Positions 52,333-61,483 are shown, counted from the first letter of the stretch. The stretch: DNA of 64,000 bases from Nonlabens spongiae (GCF_002117125.1 NZ_CP019344.1:1302001-1366000), one strand, 5' to 3'. The notes: generated from the sequence alone by a model not told the origin. A program made the numbers and translations.

Positions 52333-53673
52333 ATGCCCAGTACTTTACAAGCCATATCTCCCATAGACGGCAGATACAGAAACAAAGTAGATACACTTGC
52401 AAATTACTTCTCCGAGTTTGCCTTAATAAAGTACCGTGTACTGGTTGAAGTGGAGTACTTTCTAGCCTTGAGCGAAAGCGGTATTGAGCAGCTACAACCA
52501 CTCTCTGAACAACAGCAGCGAATTTTTAGAGATTTATACAAGGATTTCACCGAGATTGATGCCCAGCGTATCAAAGATATTGAGAAAGTCACCAATCATG
52601 ATGTAAAGGCTGTAGAGTATTTTATCAAGGAAAAGATTGATGCCTTAGATTTAGATGTAAATAAAGAATTCATCCATTTTGGTCTCACTTCGCAGGACAT
52701 CAATAACACGGCGATCCCGCTTTCCCTAAAAGAAGCGTTGAGCGAAGTGTACATTCCAGAACTAGAGAAGCTTATTGCTCAAATTGAGGATTTGGCAAAT
52801 GACTGGAAAGACATCCCCATGCTGGCACGCACCCATGGGCAACCTGCCTCTCCTACCCGATTGGGAAAGGAATTTCAGGTGTTCGTCACCCGACTGAAAA
52901 AACAGCTTGAAGTTTTAAAACGGGTTGATCACTCAGCTAAATTTGGTGGAGCAACGGGTAATTACAACGCGCATCACGTGGCCTATCCAGCAATCGACTG
53001 GAAAGCTTTTGGGACGCGCTTTGTGGAAGAGAAACTAGGACTCAATCACAGTTTTCCCACCACTCAAATTGAACACTATGATGATATGGCGTCGCTTTTT
53101 GATGCACTTAAAAGAATCAACACCATCATCATAGATCTGGATCGAGACATTTGGACTTATATTTCCATGGATTATTTCAAGCAAAAAATCAAAAAAGGAG
53201 AAATCGGTTCCAGCGCGATGCCGCACAAGGTCAACCCCATTGACTTTGAAAATTCTGAAGGGAATCTCGGGATTGCCAATGCCTTGCTCGAACACCTTTC
53301 TGCAAAGCTCCCAGTATCACGATTGCAAAGAGACCTGACAGATTCAACTGTGTTGCGCAACGTGGGCATGCCGTTAGCTCATGGACTGATCGCCTTCAAA
53401 GCGACTCAAAACGGACTTTCAAAGCTATTATTAAATGAGAGCAAACTTCAGGAAGATCTAGAAAACAACTGGGCGGTAGTAGCCGAAGCCATTCAAACCA
53501 TTTTGCGACGTGAAGCTTATCCTAATCCTTATGAAGCACTCAAAGAGCTTACACGCAAAAACACAAAAATCACTCAGCCCAGTATCGCAGATTTCATAGA
53601 TACATTAGAAGTTTCTGATGATTTGAAAAAACAAATGAAAGCGATCACTCCCTCAAATTTCACGGGTATCTGA
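52333..53673 (+). CDS. purB: Adenylosuccinate lyase (PurB)
   Basis: Two steps of purine synthesis: cleaves SAICAR and adenylosuccinate, releasing fumarate. 446 residues of the fumarase/aspartase fold. ARTHGQPASPTRLGKE carries the catalytic His; the signature SSAMPHKVNPIDFENSEGN holds the catalytic Ser loop; TSQDINNTA is also conserved. The C-terminus DDLKKQMKAITPSNFTGI is family-like. Confidence 0.97.
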   Translation: MPSTLQAISPIDGRYRNKVDTLANYFSEFALIKYRVLVEVEYFLALSESGIEQLQPLSEQQQRIFRDLYKDFTEIDAQRIKDIEKVTNHDVKAVEYFIKEKIDALDLDVNKEFIHFGLTSQDINNTAIPLSLKEALSEVYIPELEKLIAQIEDLANDWKDIPMLARTHGQPASPTRLGKEFQVFVTRLKKQLEVLKRVDHSAKFGGATGNYNAHHVAYPAIDWKAFGTRFVEEKLGLNHSFPTTQIEHYDDMASLFDALKRINTIIIDLDRDIWTYISMDYFKQKIKKGEIGSSAMPHKVNPIDFENSEGNLGIANALLEHLSAKLPVSRLQRDLTDSTVLRNVGMPLAHGLIAFKATQNGLSKLLLNESKLQEDLENNWAVVAEAIQTILRREAYPNPYEALKELTRKNTKITQPSIADFIDTLEVSDDLKKQMKAITPSNFTGI

Positions 53674-53752
53674 AACGTTAAGCATCTGACAATTGATTGT
53701 AGTTTAAGAAATGTCCTACACCTCTTAAGGTAAATTAGCCCAAAAAACTATT

Positions 53753-53908
53753 ATGGGCTTAATTACTATTTTACTGAACATTTTTCTTCCTCCATTGAGT
53801 GTTGCTTTGAACAAAGGCATAGGAATGGATTTATTGATCAACATCCTACTTACTATCCTTGGTGTTATTCCTGGAATCATCCACGCCTTTTACGTAACCA
53901 GTAGATAA
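53753..53908 (+). CDS. YqaE/Pmp3-family small membrane protein, copy 1
   Basis: 51 residues: MGLITILLNIFLPPLSVALN, then KGIGMDLLINILLTILGVIP and GIIHAFYVTSR. This is the YqaE/Pmp3 (UPF0057) pattern PPL.V...G, D..INI.LT..G.IPG.IHA.Y, with two membrane helices. Yeast Pmp3 affects membrane potential; bacterial roles are unclear, often stress related. A second, diverged copy follows 94 bases later. Confidence 0.9.
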   Translation: MGLITILLNIFLPPLSVALNKGIGMDLLINILLTILGVIPGIIHAFYVTSR

Positions 53909-53915
53909 AATAACA

Positions 53916-53955
53916 AGCGGAATTCTGAATTAATAAGTAATTTTAGAATTCCGCT
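53916..53955. terminator. Long hairpin between the two YqaE-like genes
   Basis: AGCGGAATTCT (53916-53926) and AGAATTCCGCT (53945-53955), with inner AATTA/TAATT pairs, make an almost complete 40-base hairpin. The T-run after it is weak, so it could terminate or attenuate, or stabilise the first message. Confidence 0.6.
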
Positions 53956-54002
53956 AACATTTTGAGCTAAATAATCAGCTAATTTTATCAAAAAGGTAAA
54001 AG

Positions 54003-54170
54003 ATGAAGAGAATTACTATTATTTTGAACATTCTGGCTCCTCCTTTAAGCATTGCTCGTAAAAAAGGAATCACGAGTGATGTAGGTGTGAACATTCTATT
54101 GACGCTGTTATTTATTGTCCCTGGAATATTACACGCATTTTACATTAATTCACCTGCCCGATATTATTAA
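54003..54170 (+). CDS. YqaE/Pmp3-family small membrane protein, copy 2
   Basis: 55 residues: MKRITIILNILAPPLSIARK, then KGITSDVGVNILLTLLFIVP and GILHAFYINSPARYY. Same family as copy 1 but diverged (about half identical by eye), with LFIVPGILHAFY instead of LGVIPGIIHAFY. Its stop overlaps the end of the convergent mazG by 4 bases. Confidence 0.88.
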   Translation: MKRITIILNILAPPLSIARKKGITSDVGVNILLTLLFIVPGILHAFYINSPARYY

Positions 54171-54946
54171 AGCTTTTTAGCTTCATTCCAATAAACGTCG
54201 AGTTCTTCAAGGGACAATTCATTAATAGTATTCCCAGATTTTTTTACAGCATTTTCTAAATAGCTAAAACGCTTAATAAACTTTTTGTTAGTTCGCTCTA
54301 GAGCATCTTCTGCATTTAGACCTAAATGCTTGCCATAATTCACGAGAGAAAAAAGTACATCTCCATATTCTGCCTCCATAGCATCTTTATTGCCTCTAAG
54401 GACTTCCTCTTCTAACTCCTGAAGTTCTTCTTCTAGCTTTTCTTTGACCTGTTCTGGTCGTTCCCAATCAAACCCCACTCCAGCGACTTTATCCTGTATG
54501 CGTTTACTTTTCACTAAAGCTGGTAAAGAGGCTGGAACGCCATCAAGAACACCCTTTTTACCCTTACCTTCCTTTAGTTTTATGGCTTCCCAGTTTGCTT
54601 TAACATCTTCCTCGTTAGCGACTTCTACATCGCCATAAATATGTGGATGACGATGAATCAATTTTTCACAGATACCATGAGCCACGCTCGCCATGTCAAA
54701 GTCTCCCGTTTCTGATCCTATTTTGGAATAGAAAACTATGTGTAATAGCAAATCACCCAGCTCATTGGCAATTTCTTTCTTGTCACCTTCCAGAATAGCA
54801 TCCCCCAACTCATAAGTTTCCTCAATTGTAAGATGTCTCAACGATTCCAGCGTCTGCTTCCGATCCCACGGGCATTTCTCCCGCAACTCATCCATGATAT
54901 CGAGCAACCTATTAAATGCTGCTAATTGTTCTTCTCGTGCGCTCAT
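54167..54946 (-). CDS. mazG: Nucleoside triphosphate pyrophosphohydrolase (MazG)
   Basis: Hydrolyses non-canonical or excess NTPs to NMP and PPi. 259 residues, two tandem MazG helices: LRHLTIEETYELGDAILEGD with EIANELGDLLLHIVFYSKI (ExxxE and Asp metal ligands), and a second EEELQELEEEVLRGNKDAME and EYGDVLFSLVNYGKHLG. CPWDRKQTLESL is typical. Leftward, its end overlaps a YqaE-like gene. Confidence 0.96.
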   Translation of the reverse strand: MSAREEQLAAFNRLLDIMDELREKCPWDRKQTLESLRHLTIEETYELGDAILEGDKKEIANELGDLLLHIVFYSKIGSETGDFDMASVAHGICEKLIHRHPHIYGDVEVANEEDVKANWEAIKLKEGKGKKGVLDGVPASLPALVKSKRIQDKVAGVGFDWERPEQVKEKLEEELQELEEEVLRGNKDAMEAEYGDVLFSLVNYGKHLGLNAEDALERTNKKFIKRFSYLENAVKKSGNTINELSLEELDVYWNEAKKL

Positions 54947-54971
54947 ATTATCGTATTAGTTTTAAAGTTCT

Positions 54972-54987
54972 CGCTTTCGCGAAAGCG
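54972..54987. repeat. Dispersed palindrome, intergenic
   Basis: Perfect copy in the 58-base gap between manA and mazG, both leftward. Confidence 0.9.
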
Positions 54988-55004
54988 TAACCAACTAATT
55001 TATT

Positions 55005-56228
55005 CTACAAAGGACAGCTGGCCTTAAAAATTAAACTGTTCTCTTGGGCTAAGATCTCATAAGAGCATCCAGCAATCGTAAAGAAAGCTTCACCCTTAGA
55101 AAGATTCAAATAGTCATCAGCGTTAACCTGAATAGCTCCTTCCAAAACAAAATGGATTTCAAGAGAACTAGATTTGACCGCAAACCTTTCATTCTTCTCA
55201 AGTTCAATTTTACTCAATTGAAAATCCTCAACAGGAGTTTGATAGACTGTTTCGTGATTATCATTTAAAATATCACCTTCAAAAACATTGGGAATCGTCT
55301 CACAGAATTTCACCTGACTGAGCAACTCCGGAATATCCATGTGTTTTGAAGTCAATCCAGCTCGCAGTACATTATCAGAATTTGCCATGAGCTCGATGTT
55401 CTGACCTTGAAGATATGCATGTGGGACACCTGCGTCTTGAAAAATTGCTTGCCCTTTCTTCAAGTGAACCAGATTGAGAAAGAAAATAGAATAAATACCC
55501 TTATCTATTTTATCTGGTGAACAAAATGACCTGAAGGCTTTTACCGCCCAGTATTCTGGTTGATTTTTTGATAGCTTCCCAGCATCAAAATCTGACTCGA
55601 GCTCTTCTAGCAAAGGCTTCAAAGTTTTAAGAGTAGCTTCATCATCTTCCAGCATCACCGCGCAATAAAGTCCTTCATAACCATCTTTCTCAAATACGGA
55701 CATTAGATGATGCAACTCTGGGTATCCTAAAAGGATTTCCTTAATTTTTTCCGATGATTTAAAGCCATGCAACAACCAGAAATCGCTCAGTGCCACCATA
55801 ATCTCTGGTTTATGATTATCGTCTTTATAATTACGATGAGCAGCATCACGAGGAATTCCCAGCGCCTCTTCTCGTGCAAAACCTTCTTCTGCTTGAGGTT
55901 TGGAAGGGTGTACTTGAATGGAGAGCATATTTTTTACATCAAGCACCTTAAATAAATACGGCAATCGATGGAAACGTTTATAAACTCGAGCTCCAAGAAT
56001 CGTTTTTGGATCAGTATTAATAAAATCTACTAGTTTATTCTCGTTCACCTTTAAGGTAGATGACGCATTAGGGTGCGCGCCCAGCCAGTATTCAGCTACA
56101 GGCTCATCCGTAACTTTTTGACCTAGTAGTGATGGGATAAATACATTTCCACCCCATTTATAATCTTGGAGCTTTCCTACCAGTTTGTAAACAGATTTAT
56201 TAGGAAGATTCTTATTGATCTCAGACAT
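55005..56228 (-). CDS. manA: Mannose-6-phosphate isomerase, type I
   Basis: Interconverts fructose-6-P and mannose-6-P, feeding GDP-mannose for surface sugars or using mannose. 407 residues. Zn ligands in LSIQVHPSKPQAEEGFAREE and NHKPEIMVALSDFWLLHGF; GVPHAYLQGQNIELMANSDN carries the catalytic region and a later His. YKWGGNVFIPSLLG at the start is family-like. Upstream of it lies the tRNA pair on the same strand. Confidence 0.95.
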   Translation of the reverse strand: MSEINKNLPNKSVYKLVGKLQDYKWGGNVFIPSLLGQKVTDEPVAEYWLGAHPNASSTLKVNENKLVDFINTDPKTILGARVYKRFHRLPYLFKVLDVKNMLSIQVHPSKPQAEEGFAREEALGIPRDAAHRNYKDDNHKPEIMVALSDFWLLHGFKSSEKIKEILLGYPELHHLMSVFEKDGYEGLYCAVMLEDDEATLKTLKPLLEELESDFDAGKLSKNQPEYWAVKAFRSFCSPDKIDKGIYSIFFLNLVHLKKGQAIFQDAGVPHAYLQGQNIELMANSDNVLRAGLTSKHMDIPELLSQVKFCETIPNVFEGDILNDNHETVYQTPVEDFQLSKIELEKNERFAVKSSSLEIHFVLEGAIQVNADDYLNLSKGEAFFTIAGCSYEILAQENSLIFKASCPL

Positions 56229-56430
56229 GAATTGGGATACATCTAAGCTGGCAAATTTAAGGCAGAAGGATTAGAATAACTTTGAAAGCTTGATGGTTAT
56301 CAAAGTCAAAAATTTTAAAAAGCCAGAACTCAAAAAAACGATCCTTCACTAAAAAGCCGTGCCGCCAGCCGCGAGCGAGCTTACCGACGTGAGTCGGGAA
56401 TCTGAAGCTGTCATTTTTAGGCATAAAAAA

Positions 56431-56459
56431 AAGCCTGAACAAATAAAATGTTCAGGCTT
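56431..56459 (-). terminator. Terminator of the tRNA-Ser/tRNA-Pro unit
   Basis: AAGCCTGAACA and TGTTCAGGCTT form an 11-bp stem with a 7-base loop. On the lower strand it is followed by TTTTTTTT, directly after tRNA-Pro. The 200 bases from here to manA hold only a GC-rich patch (56355-56402). Confidence 0.9.
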
Positions 56460-56464
56460 CAAGT

Positions 56465-56538
56465 CGGGGTGGCAGGATTCGAACCTGCGACCTCCTGCTC
56501 CCAAAGCAGGCGCGATGACCGGGCTACGCTACACCCCG
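56465..56538 (-). tRNA. tRNA-Pro (anticodon UGG)
   Basis: The lower strand folds into a 74-base cloverleaf: acceptor CGGGGTG/CACCCCG, anticodon stem-loop CTGCTTTGGGAGCAG giving UGG, and T arm with GGTTCGAATCC. CCA is not encoded. It is in tandem after tRNA-Ser, from one promoter. Confidence 0.96.
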
Positions 56539-56579
56539 AGTTGCAGCTTTAAAGGCTTCAACTGCAAAATCTTATCTGC

Positions 56580-56662
56580 GGAGAGACCGGGACTCGAACC
56601 CGGGCAGCGCTTGCACGCTGACAGATTAGCAATCTGCTCCGTTACCACTCCGGCACCTCTCC
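56580..56662 (-). tRNA. tRNA-Ser (anticodon GCU)
   Basis: The lower strand gives an 83-base tRNA: acceptor GGAGAGG/tcTCTCC, anticodon stem-loop CAGATTGCTAATCTG giving GCU, and a long variable arm (GCGTGCAAGCGC) typical for serine tRNAs. CCA is not encoded. First of the two-tRNA unit. Confidence 0.96.
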
Positions 56663-56704
56663 TAATATTTTTAAAGAACTTGCTCCTATTTCTAAAAGCG
56701 GTTG

Positions 56705-56735
56705 CAAAGATACATCTATAATCGGTTTGCGCAAA
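56705..56735 (-). promoter_or_regulatory. Bacteroidota-type promoter for the tRNA pair
   Basis: On the lower strand: TTTG (56735-56732), 19 bases, TATCTTTG (56712-56705). This fits TTTG-N19-TAnnTTTG perfectly, about 43 bases before tRNA-Ser. It supports the phylum assignment. Confidence 0.85.
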
Positions 56736-56837
56736 TTATATAGACGTGAGATTTGATATTTTTTTGAGCCTTTTTCAGCATCTCAAATCTACTTATTCCA
56801 CCTACTTCATAATCAGTAGAATAGTTAATCTCGCTGA

Positions 56838-58385
56838 TTAAAACGGCATATCATCATCTGGAATGCCGAATGCATCGCCTGGCGAAGCTGTTTTACCTGC
56901 ACCAAATGGATCAGGCTTGTTTGTATCATCATTTGCGGCATTCATTTTTGAACCAAACTCGTCTGGCTGGAAATAGTCGTCGAGATTATCAAACTTACCG
57001 AACTGACCCAAGAACTTCAACCTGATAGCGTCTGTAGCACCGTTACGGTGTTTTGCCACGATAAACTCGGCTTGATCCTTTGTGGGTGAGCGATCATCAT
57101 CATCCCACTCCTCCATATTGTAATATTCTGGTCTATAAATGAAAGATACAATATCTGCATCTTGCTCAATCGCTCCAGATTCCCTTAAGTCAGAAAGTAG
57201 AGGGCGTTTTGAACCACCACGAGATTCAACTGCACGTGATAACTGCGATAGGGCAATGACTGGAACATCAAGTTCCTTAGCGAGTGCCTTTAAATTTCGT
57301 GAAATGGTGGAGATTTCCTGTTCACGGTTCCCATTTTTGTTTCCGGTATTTGCGGTCATCAACTGCAAATAATCAATCATAATGAGTTTGATACCATACT
57401 GTGAAGCAAGTCTTCTACATTTTGCGCGTAAGTCAAAAATGGAGAGTGACGGCGTATCATCAATGAAAATAGGAGCTTGCTCTAAGTCTTTCACCTTCAC
57501 GTTGAGTTGTTCCCACTCAAACGGCTCCAGTTTACCAGTTCTAAGTTTTTCTGAACTCAAACCTGTTTCTGAAGATATCAAACGAGTAATCAGCTGCACA
57601 GAACTCATCTCTAAAGAGAAAAAGGCAACCGGAGTGTTACTACCCACAGCAATATTTCTCGCCATACTTAATGTAAAGGCCGTTTTACCCATACCAGGAC
57701 GTGCAGCAATAATGATCAAGTCACTCGGCTGCCAGCCACTGGTTAAGCGATCCAGATCTGTAAAACCAGTTGGGATACCACTTAGTCCATCACGGTTTGC
57801 AATTTCCTCGATACGCTCCTTTGCCTGACGCACGAGATCCATGGCGGTCTCCGTACTCTTTCTGATATTTCCCTGAGTGACCTCATAAAGCTTAGACTCT
57901 GCCTTATCTAAAAGGTCAAAAACATCTGTTGCTTCATCGTAGGAATCATTAATGATCTCAGTAGAGATTTTGATCAAACTTCTCTGGATGAATTTTTGCA
58001 AAATAATGCGCGCATGAAACTCAATGTGCGCTGTGGAACTTACCAGTTGTGAAAGCTGAACCAGATAGTGATCCCCTCCTATTGCATCTAGTTTTTTATC
58101 CTTACGTAACTGAGCACTCACTGTAAGCAAATCGACAGGACTACCCGATTTAAATAAGGTATCAATGGATTCAAAAATAGACTGATGAGCTTTATGGTAA
58201 AATGCCTCTGGAGTCAGGAGGTCGATTACCTCATCCACACCCTTACCATCGATCATCAATGCGCCCAGCACAACCTTCTCAAGATCCAGCGCCTGTGGCG
58301 GCACCTTACCTTTTTCTAAGGTAACTACTGAGGTATTTTTTGAGTAAGATTGAGTGAGTTCCTTTACATTTTCCATAGTGTGCAA
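56838..58385 (-). CDS. dnaB: Replicative DNA helicase (DnaB)
   Basis: Hexameric 5'-3' helicase at the replication fork. 515 residues: N-terminal primase-interacting domain (about 25-125, PPQALDLEKVVLGALMIDG), then RecA-like core: Walker A ARPGMGKTAFTLSMARN, PVAFFSLEMSSVQLITRLIS, Walker B IKLIMIDYLQLMT and the Arg finger region. No intein is seen. The tail (from about 480) is acidic and disordered (DTNKPDPFGAGKT). Confidence 0.97.
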   Translation of the reverse strand: MHTMENVKELTQSYSKNTSVVTLEKGKVPPQALDLEKVVLGALMIDGKGVDEVIDLLTPEAFYHKAHQSIFESIDTLFKSGSPVDLLTVSAQLRKDKKLDAIGGDHYLVQLSQLVSSTAHIEFHARIILQKFIQRSLIKISTEIINDSYDEATDVFDLLDKAESKLYEVTQGNIRKSTETAMDLVRQAKERIEEIANRDGLSGIPTGFTDLDRLTSGWQPSDLIIIAARPGMGKTAFTLSMARNIAVGSNTPVAFFSLEMSSVQLITRLISSETGLSSEKLRTGKLEPFEWEQLNVKVKDLEQAPIFIDDTPSLSIFDLRAKCRRLASQYGIKLIMIDYLQLMTANTGNKNGNREQEISTISRNLKALAKELDVPVIALSQLSRAVESRGGSKRPLLSDLRESGAIEQDADIVSFIYRPEYYNMEEWDDDDRSPTKDQAEFIVAKHRNGATDAIRLKFLGQFGKFDNLDDYFQPDEFGSKMNAANDDTNKPDPFGAGKTASPGDAFGIPDDDMPF

Positions 58386-58407
58386 ATGTAGTGGTTATGA
58401 AAGATGA

Positions 58408-58423
58408 CGCTTTCGCGAAAGCG
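58408..58423. repeat. Dispersed palindrome upstream of dnaB
   Basis: Perfect copy 23 bases before the dnaB start on its strand, in a place where a leader or promoter would be expected. Confidence 0.9.
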
Positions 58424-58575
58424 TAACAATTCAACAGATTTACCGATAAAATCGGTTCACAAAATGTTGAAAAGTTTCCATGAATTTTTTCTTACATGTT
58501 AGATCGCTAGAACTCATGGGAAAATCGATTTTTAGAAGTTTTTAAGAAGGTTGATAAGTTTTCAACGCACAAAAA

Positions 58576-58599
58576 AACCGCTTACAATAATAAGCGGTT
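58576..58599 (-). terminator. Rho-independent terminator after accA
   Basis: AACCGCTTA and TAAGCGGTT (9-bp stem, 6-base loop) followed on the lower strand by a run of T, 24 bases after the accA stop. It separates accA from dnaB. Confidence 0.85.
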
Positions 58600-58622
58600 G
58601 TATCTATTTTTAAAGCTTTATT

Positions 58623-59576
58623 TTAAGCTTTGAAAACACCCATTTTTGAGTATTTATTCATGCGCTGTTCAACAAGTTCCTGGGCTGACAAATCCTTCAA
58701 CGACTCAAAATGCTTAGTTATCGATTCTGCAACTGATTTATAAACGGCCTCACGATCTTTATGCGCCCCACCTTCTGGTTCTTTAATGATTTCATCAACC
58801 AACTTGAGCTTTTTCATATCAGTAGAGGTCAATTTAAGCGCAGATGCAGCTTCCTCTTTATGCTCCCAACTTCTCCAAAGGATAGAAGAACAAGATTCTG
58901 GCGAGATGACAGAATACCAAGTATTTTCAAGCATGACTACCTTATCGCCTACACCTATTCCCAGCGCACCACCGCTGGCTCCTTCGCCTATGATCATCAC
59001 GATTATAGGGACTTTAAGACGCGTCATTTCTAAAATGTTGCGGGCTATAGCCTCTCCCTGACCGCGCTCCTCTGCCTCAAGACCTGGATAAGCACCCGGA
59101 GTGTCGATAAGCGCTACAACCGGTATTCCAAATTTTTCAGCGCTCTTCATCAAGCGTAATGCCTTGCGATAACCTTCTGGATTTGCCATACCAAAATTGC
59201 GGTACTGGCGCGTTTTTGTATTGTAACCCTTTTGCTGGCCAATAAACATATAACTCTGTTCGCCTATCTTCCCTAAGCCACCTATCATGGCTTTATCATC
59301 CTTAACATTGCGGTCTCCATGTAGTTCTAACCAGGTATCACCGCATATCGCTTTTATATAGTCTAGCGTATATGGACGACTAGGATGACGAGACATCTGA
59401 ACGCGCTGCCATGGGGTAAGATTAGAATAAATCTCCTTACGTTTTGCCTTCAGCTTCTTTTCAATCTGTTTTATGGTAGAGTTTACATTTACCTCACTTT
59501 CAACACCTAGCTCAATCGTTTGCAGGTATTTTTCTTCTAATTCCTTTATAGGGAGTTCAAAATCTAGGTATTCCAT
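58623..59576 (-). CDS. accA: Acetyl-CoA carboxylase carboxyltransferase alpha (AccA)
   Basis: Part of the enzyme that makes malonyl-CoA for fatty acid synthesis. 317 residues: coiled start ([20 protein letters not shown]), then crotonase-like core with [70 protein letters not shown] and [11 protein letters not shown]. The beta subunit is elsewhere. Fits with fabG, fabZ and the lpx genes as lipid supply in this window. Confidence 0.97.
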   Translation of the reverse strand: MEYLDFELPIKELEEKYLQTIELGVESEVNVNSTIKQIEKKLKAKRKEIYSNLTPWQRVQMSRHPSRPYTLDYIKAICGDTWLELHGDRNVKDDKAMIGGLGKIGEQSYMFIGQQKGYNTKTRQYRNFGMANPEGYRKALRLMKSAEKFGIPVVALIDTPGAYPGLEAEERGQGEAIARNILEMTRLKVPIIVMIIGEGASGGALGIGVGDKVVMLENTWYSVISPESCSSILWRSWEHKEEAASALKLTSTDMKKLKLVDEIIKEPEGGAHKDREAVYKSVAESITKHFESLKDLSAQELVEQRMNKYSKMGVFKA

Positions 59577-59604
59577 TTAGGTCAACTTCTCATTTAGGGG
59601 AAAA

Positions 59605-59612
59605 CAAATATA
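59605..59612 (-). promoter_or_regulatory. Candidate accA promoter -7 box
   Basis: Lower-strand TATATTTG matches TAnnTTTG, 29 bases before the start codon of accA. No clear TTTG is found 17-23 bases upstream, so only the -7 part is supported. Confidence 0.35.
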
Positions 59613-59704
59613 ATAAAGCTTATAAGGTTCTATGGTATTTAAATAGCAAAGCAATACATGTGATCGATGTTTTCTGTCAGGTTCAACTTGTATTTTGAAT
59701 ATCT

Positions 59705-59720
59705 CGCTTTCGCGGAAGCG
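59705..59720. repeat. Dispersed palindrome variant, intergenic
   Basis: CGCTTTCGCGGAAGCG, one mismatch, 12 bases past the stop of the outer-membrane barrel gene. Confidence 0.8.
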
Positions 59721-59731
59721 GAACAAATAAC

Positions 59732-61471
59732 CTAAAAATCAAATTTATAAACAGCTCCACCCATCACTTGCAAGTTCTGGACTGGGTAACCTTGATACAA
59801 CTGATAGTTACCTCCTGTAAGATTATTACCTCTCAAGAATGCCGAAAGTTTAGGATTGATCTTGTAGCTCACATCTAAGTTCAAATCAACAAATGAGTTC
59901 AGATTCTCTACTCCTGATCCAAAACGGTAGGCCTCACGCTCGCCTACAAAGTAGAGGGTTGATCCTATGTTCCACTTTTCATTAATTTCATAATTTGCTA
60001 TCAAATCACCTTTAAACTCTGGTAGATTTGAAGCTACATTTTCAAATGCATCCCCATTTTCTACATCGTAGTTGAGATAAGTTCCTTGAAGAGTGATATC
60101 TAGACCACTACCGCTGCTGTAGGTCAATGCACCGCCTAAGCTCAAAGTATTCAAATCAGCATACCGGTTGTAAAATACATTTCCAGATTCCCATGGCTCC
60201 GGATTATCGACTGCGATTCTGATTCCGGTATCGGTTACATAAAGATTTCGGTTTTTTTCAATCTTGTAGCCTCCATACAATCGATAGCCAAATTGATTAG
60301 TCAACATTCCCTTGATTCCTAGCTGTGCATCAAGCTGGCGGTCAGTAGGCGCAACAAGTACGGCAGGTGCTAGGAATATATTATCTTCTGTAAAAGATGC
60401 TAAGCTGTTCAGATCCAGCCCACCACCTATAATCGTATATGCGTTGATGAAATTCTCCACCAAAATGTAGCTGGCATTTATGTCTGGATATACTTTAAAC
60501 TCACCTTCAGAATTCTCGATATCCTGAATATAATTCAATCGCGCACCGAGCTCTGCTTTGTACATGTCGCCATAAAGATTGATGCTTGGGTTCAAACCAG
60601 CGTTGAAATAACTATAATTTTCTGGTACTTCATCAAGAATTCCTTGGGTACCAAATGATCCCGAGAGGTATTCTAGCTCACCATTAAACTTTACCTCAGT
60701 CTCCATGATCTCAAACATCAATTGTGGTCTCGCTTCCACTAAGAATTCAGAAGCATCCTCACCAGAACTAATTCCACTCACTTGCACTTCAATCTTCTCA
60801 AAAACCTGATCGAAAAATTCAGCACGACCGCCTAGACCGTAGTTGATATAGCTCAAACCTACATCGCTATCCTCTGTTAACGGATTGAGAGCATCTTCAA
60901 AATCTCCATACCAGTTTGCCGTACGATAGCGACCACCACCAGTCACACCCCAATTCATATTTCTGGACCTAGAACCGTAGCTTAAATCTAGTGCGGTGTC
61001 CGAAAAACCATTATCTGCCTCAACTTCATCAATGCTTCCTTGGGAAGAGTCATGATTAAAGAACACACCAAAATCCTGATCACGGTCGATCTCAAAATTA
61101 CCTGCAAATTCTCCGAGCACGTTCACATAATTCCCTAAGCCCAGTCGAGCGTAGTTATCATAATACTTAGCTCGCTGTCTTGGACGTAATCTATTCAGAC
61201 CAGGCTTTGTAGGTGTAAAAGTACTTGCCACAGGAATCGAAAAAATCCTATAGGTCACAGGTTTCTTTTTGACCTTTGTGGTATCGTTGATTTGTGGTAC
61301 GCTGTTTACTTTAAACGCATCACTGATGGTAGGATCATAGGCTTTTACTACGGTGATCGTCCCACCATTTAAGCGATCTTCTTCTTCCTGCTCTTCTGTC
61401 TTTTGAGCGTATCCTAGGGAAACAAAGCCTGATACAAGGACCGCTAACCAAAATTTATTATCGATTTTCAT
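59732..61471 (-). CDS. Outer-membrane beta-barrel (TonB-receptor-like) protein
   Basis: 579 residues with a signal peptide (MKIDNKFWLAVLVSGFVSLGYAQ) and many amphipathic strands ending in aromatic residues, as in TonB-dependent receptor barrels (YARLGLGNYVNVLGEFAGNF, NWGVTGGGRYRTANWYGDF, IAVDNPEPWESGNVFYNRYA), closing with MGGAVYKFDF. A plug domain and TonB box are not obvious, so it is shorter than a full receptor. It follows the TPR gene by 12 bases, suggesting a joint role at the outer membrane. Confidence 0.8.
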   Translation of the reverse strand: MKIDNKFWLAVLVSGFVSLGYAQKTEEQEEEDRLNGGTITVVKAYDPTISDAFKVNSVPQINDTTKVKKKPVTYRIFSIPVASTFTPTKPGLNRLRPRQRAKYYDNYARLGLGNYVNVLGEFAGNFEIDRDQDFGVFFNHDSSQGSIDEVEADNGFSDTALDLSYGSRSRNMNWGVTGGGRYRTANWYGDFEDALNPLTEDSDVGLSYINYGLGGRAEFFDQVFEKIEVQVSGISSGEDASEFLVEARPQLMFEIMETEVKFNGELEYLSGSFGTQGILDEVPENYSYFNAGLNPSINLYGDMYKAELGARLNYIQDIENSEGEFKVYPDINASYILVENFINAYTIIGGGLDLNSLASFTEDNIFLAPAVLVAPTDRQLDAQLGIKGMLTNQFGYRLYGGYKIEKNRNLYVTDTGIRIAVDNPEPWESGNVFYNRYADLNTLSLGGALTYSSGSGLDITLQGTYLNYDVENGDAFENVASNLPEFKGDLIANYEINEKWNIGSTLYFVGEREAYRFGSGVENLNSFVDLNLDVSYKINPKLSAFLRGNNLTGGNYQLYQGYPVQNLQVMGGAVYKFDF

Positions 61472-61483
61472 AAAATGCTTTGT

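Noticed and set aside
56257..56721. Open frames over the tRNA pair
   Set aside because: They run through clear tRNA genes and the terminator, and have no protein-like composition.
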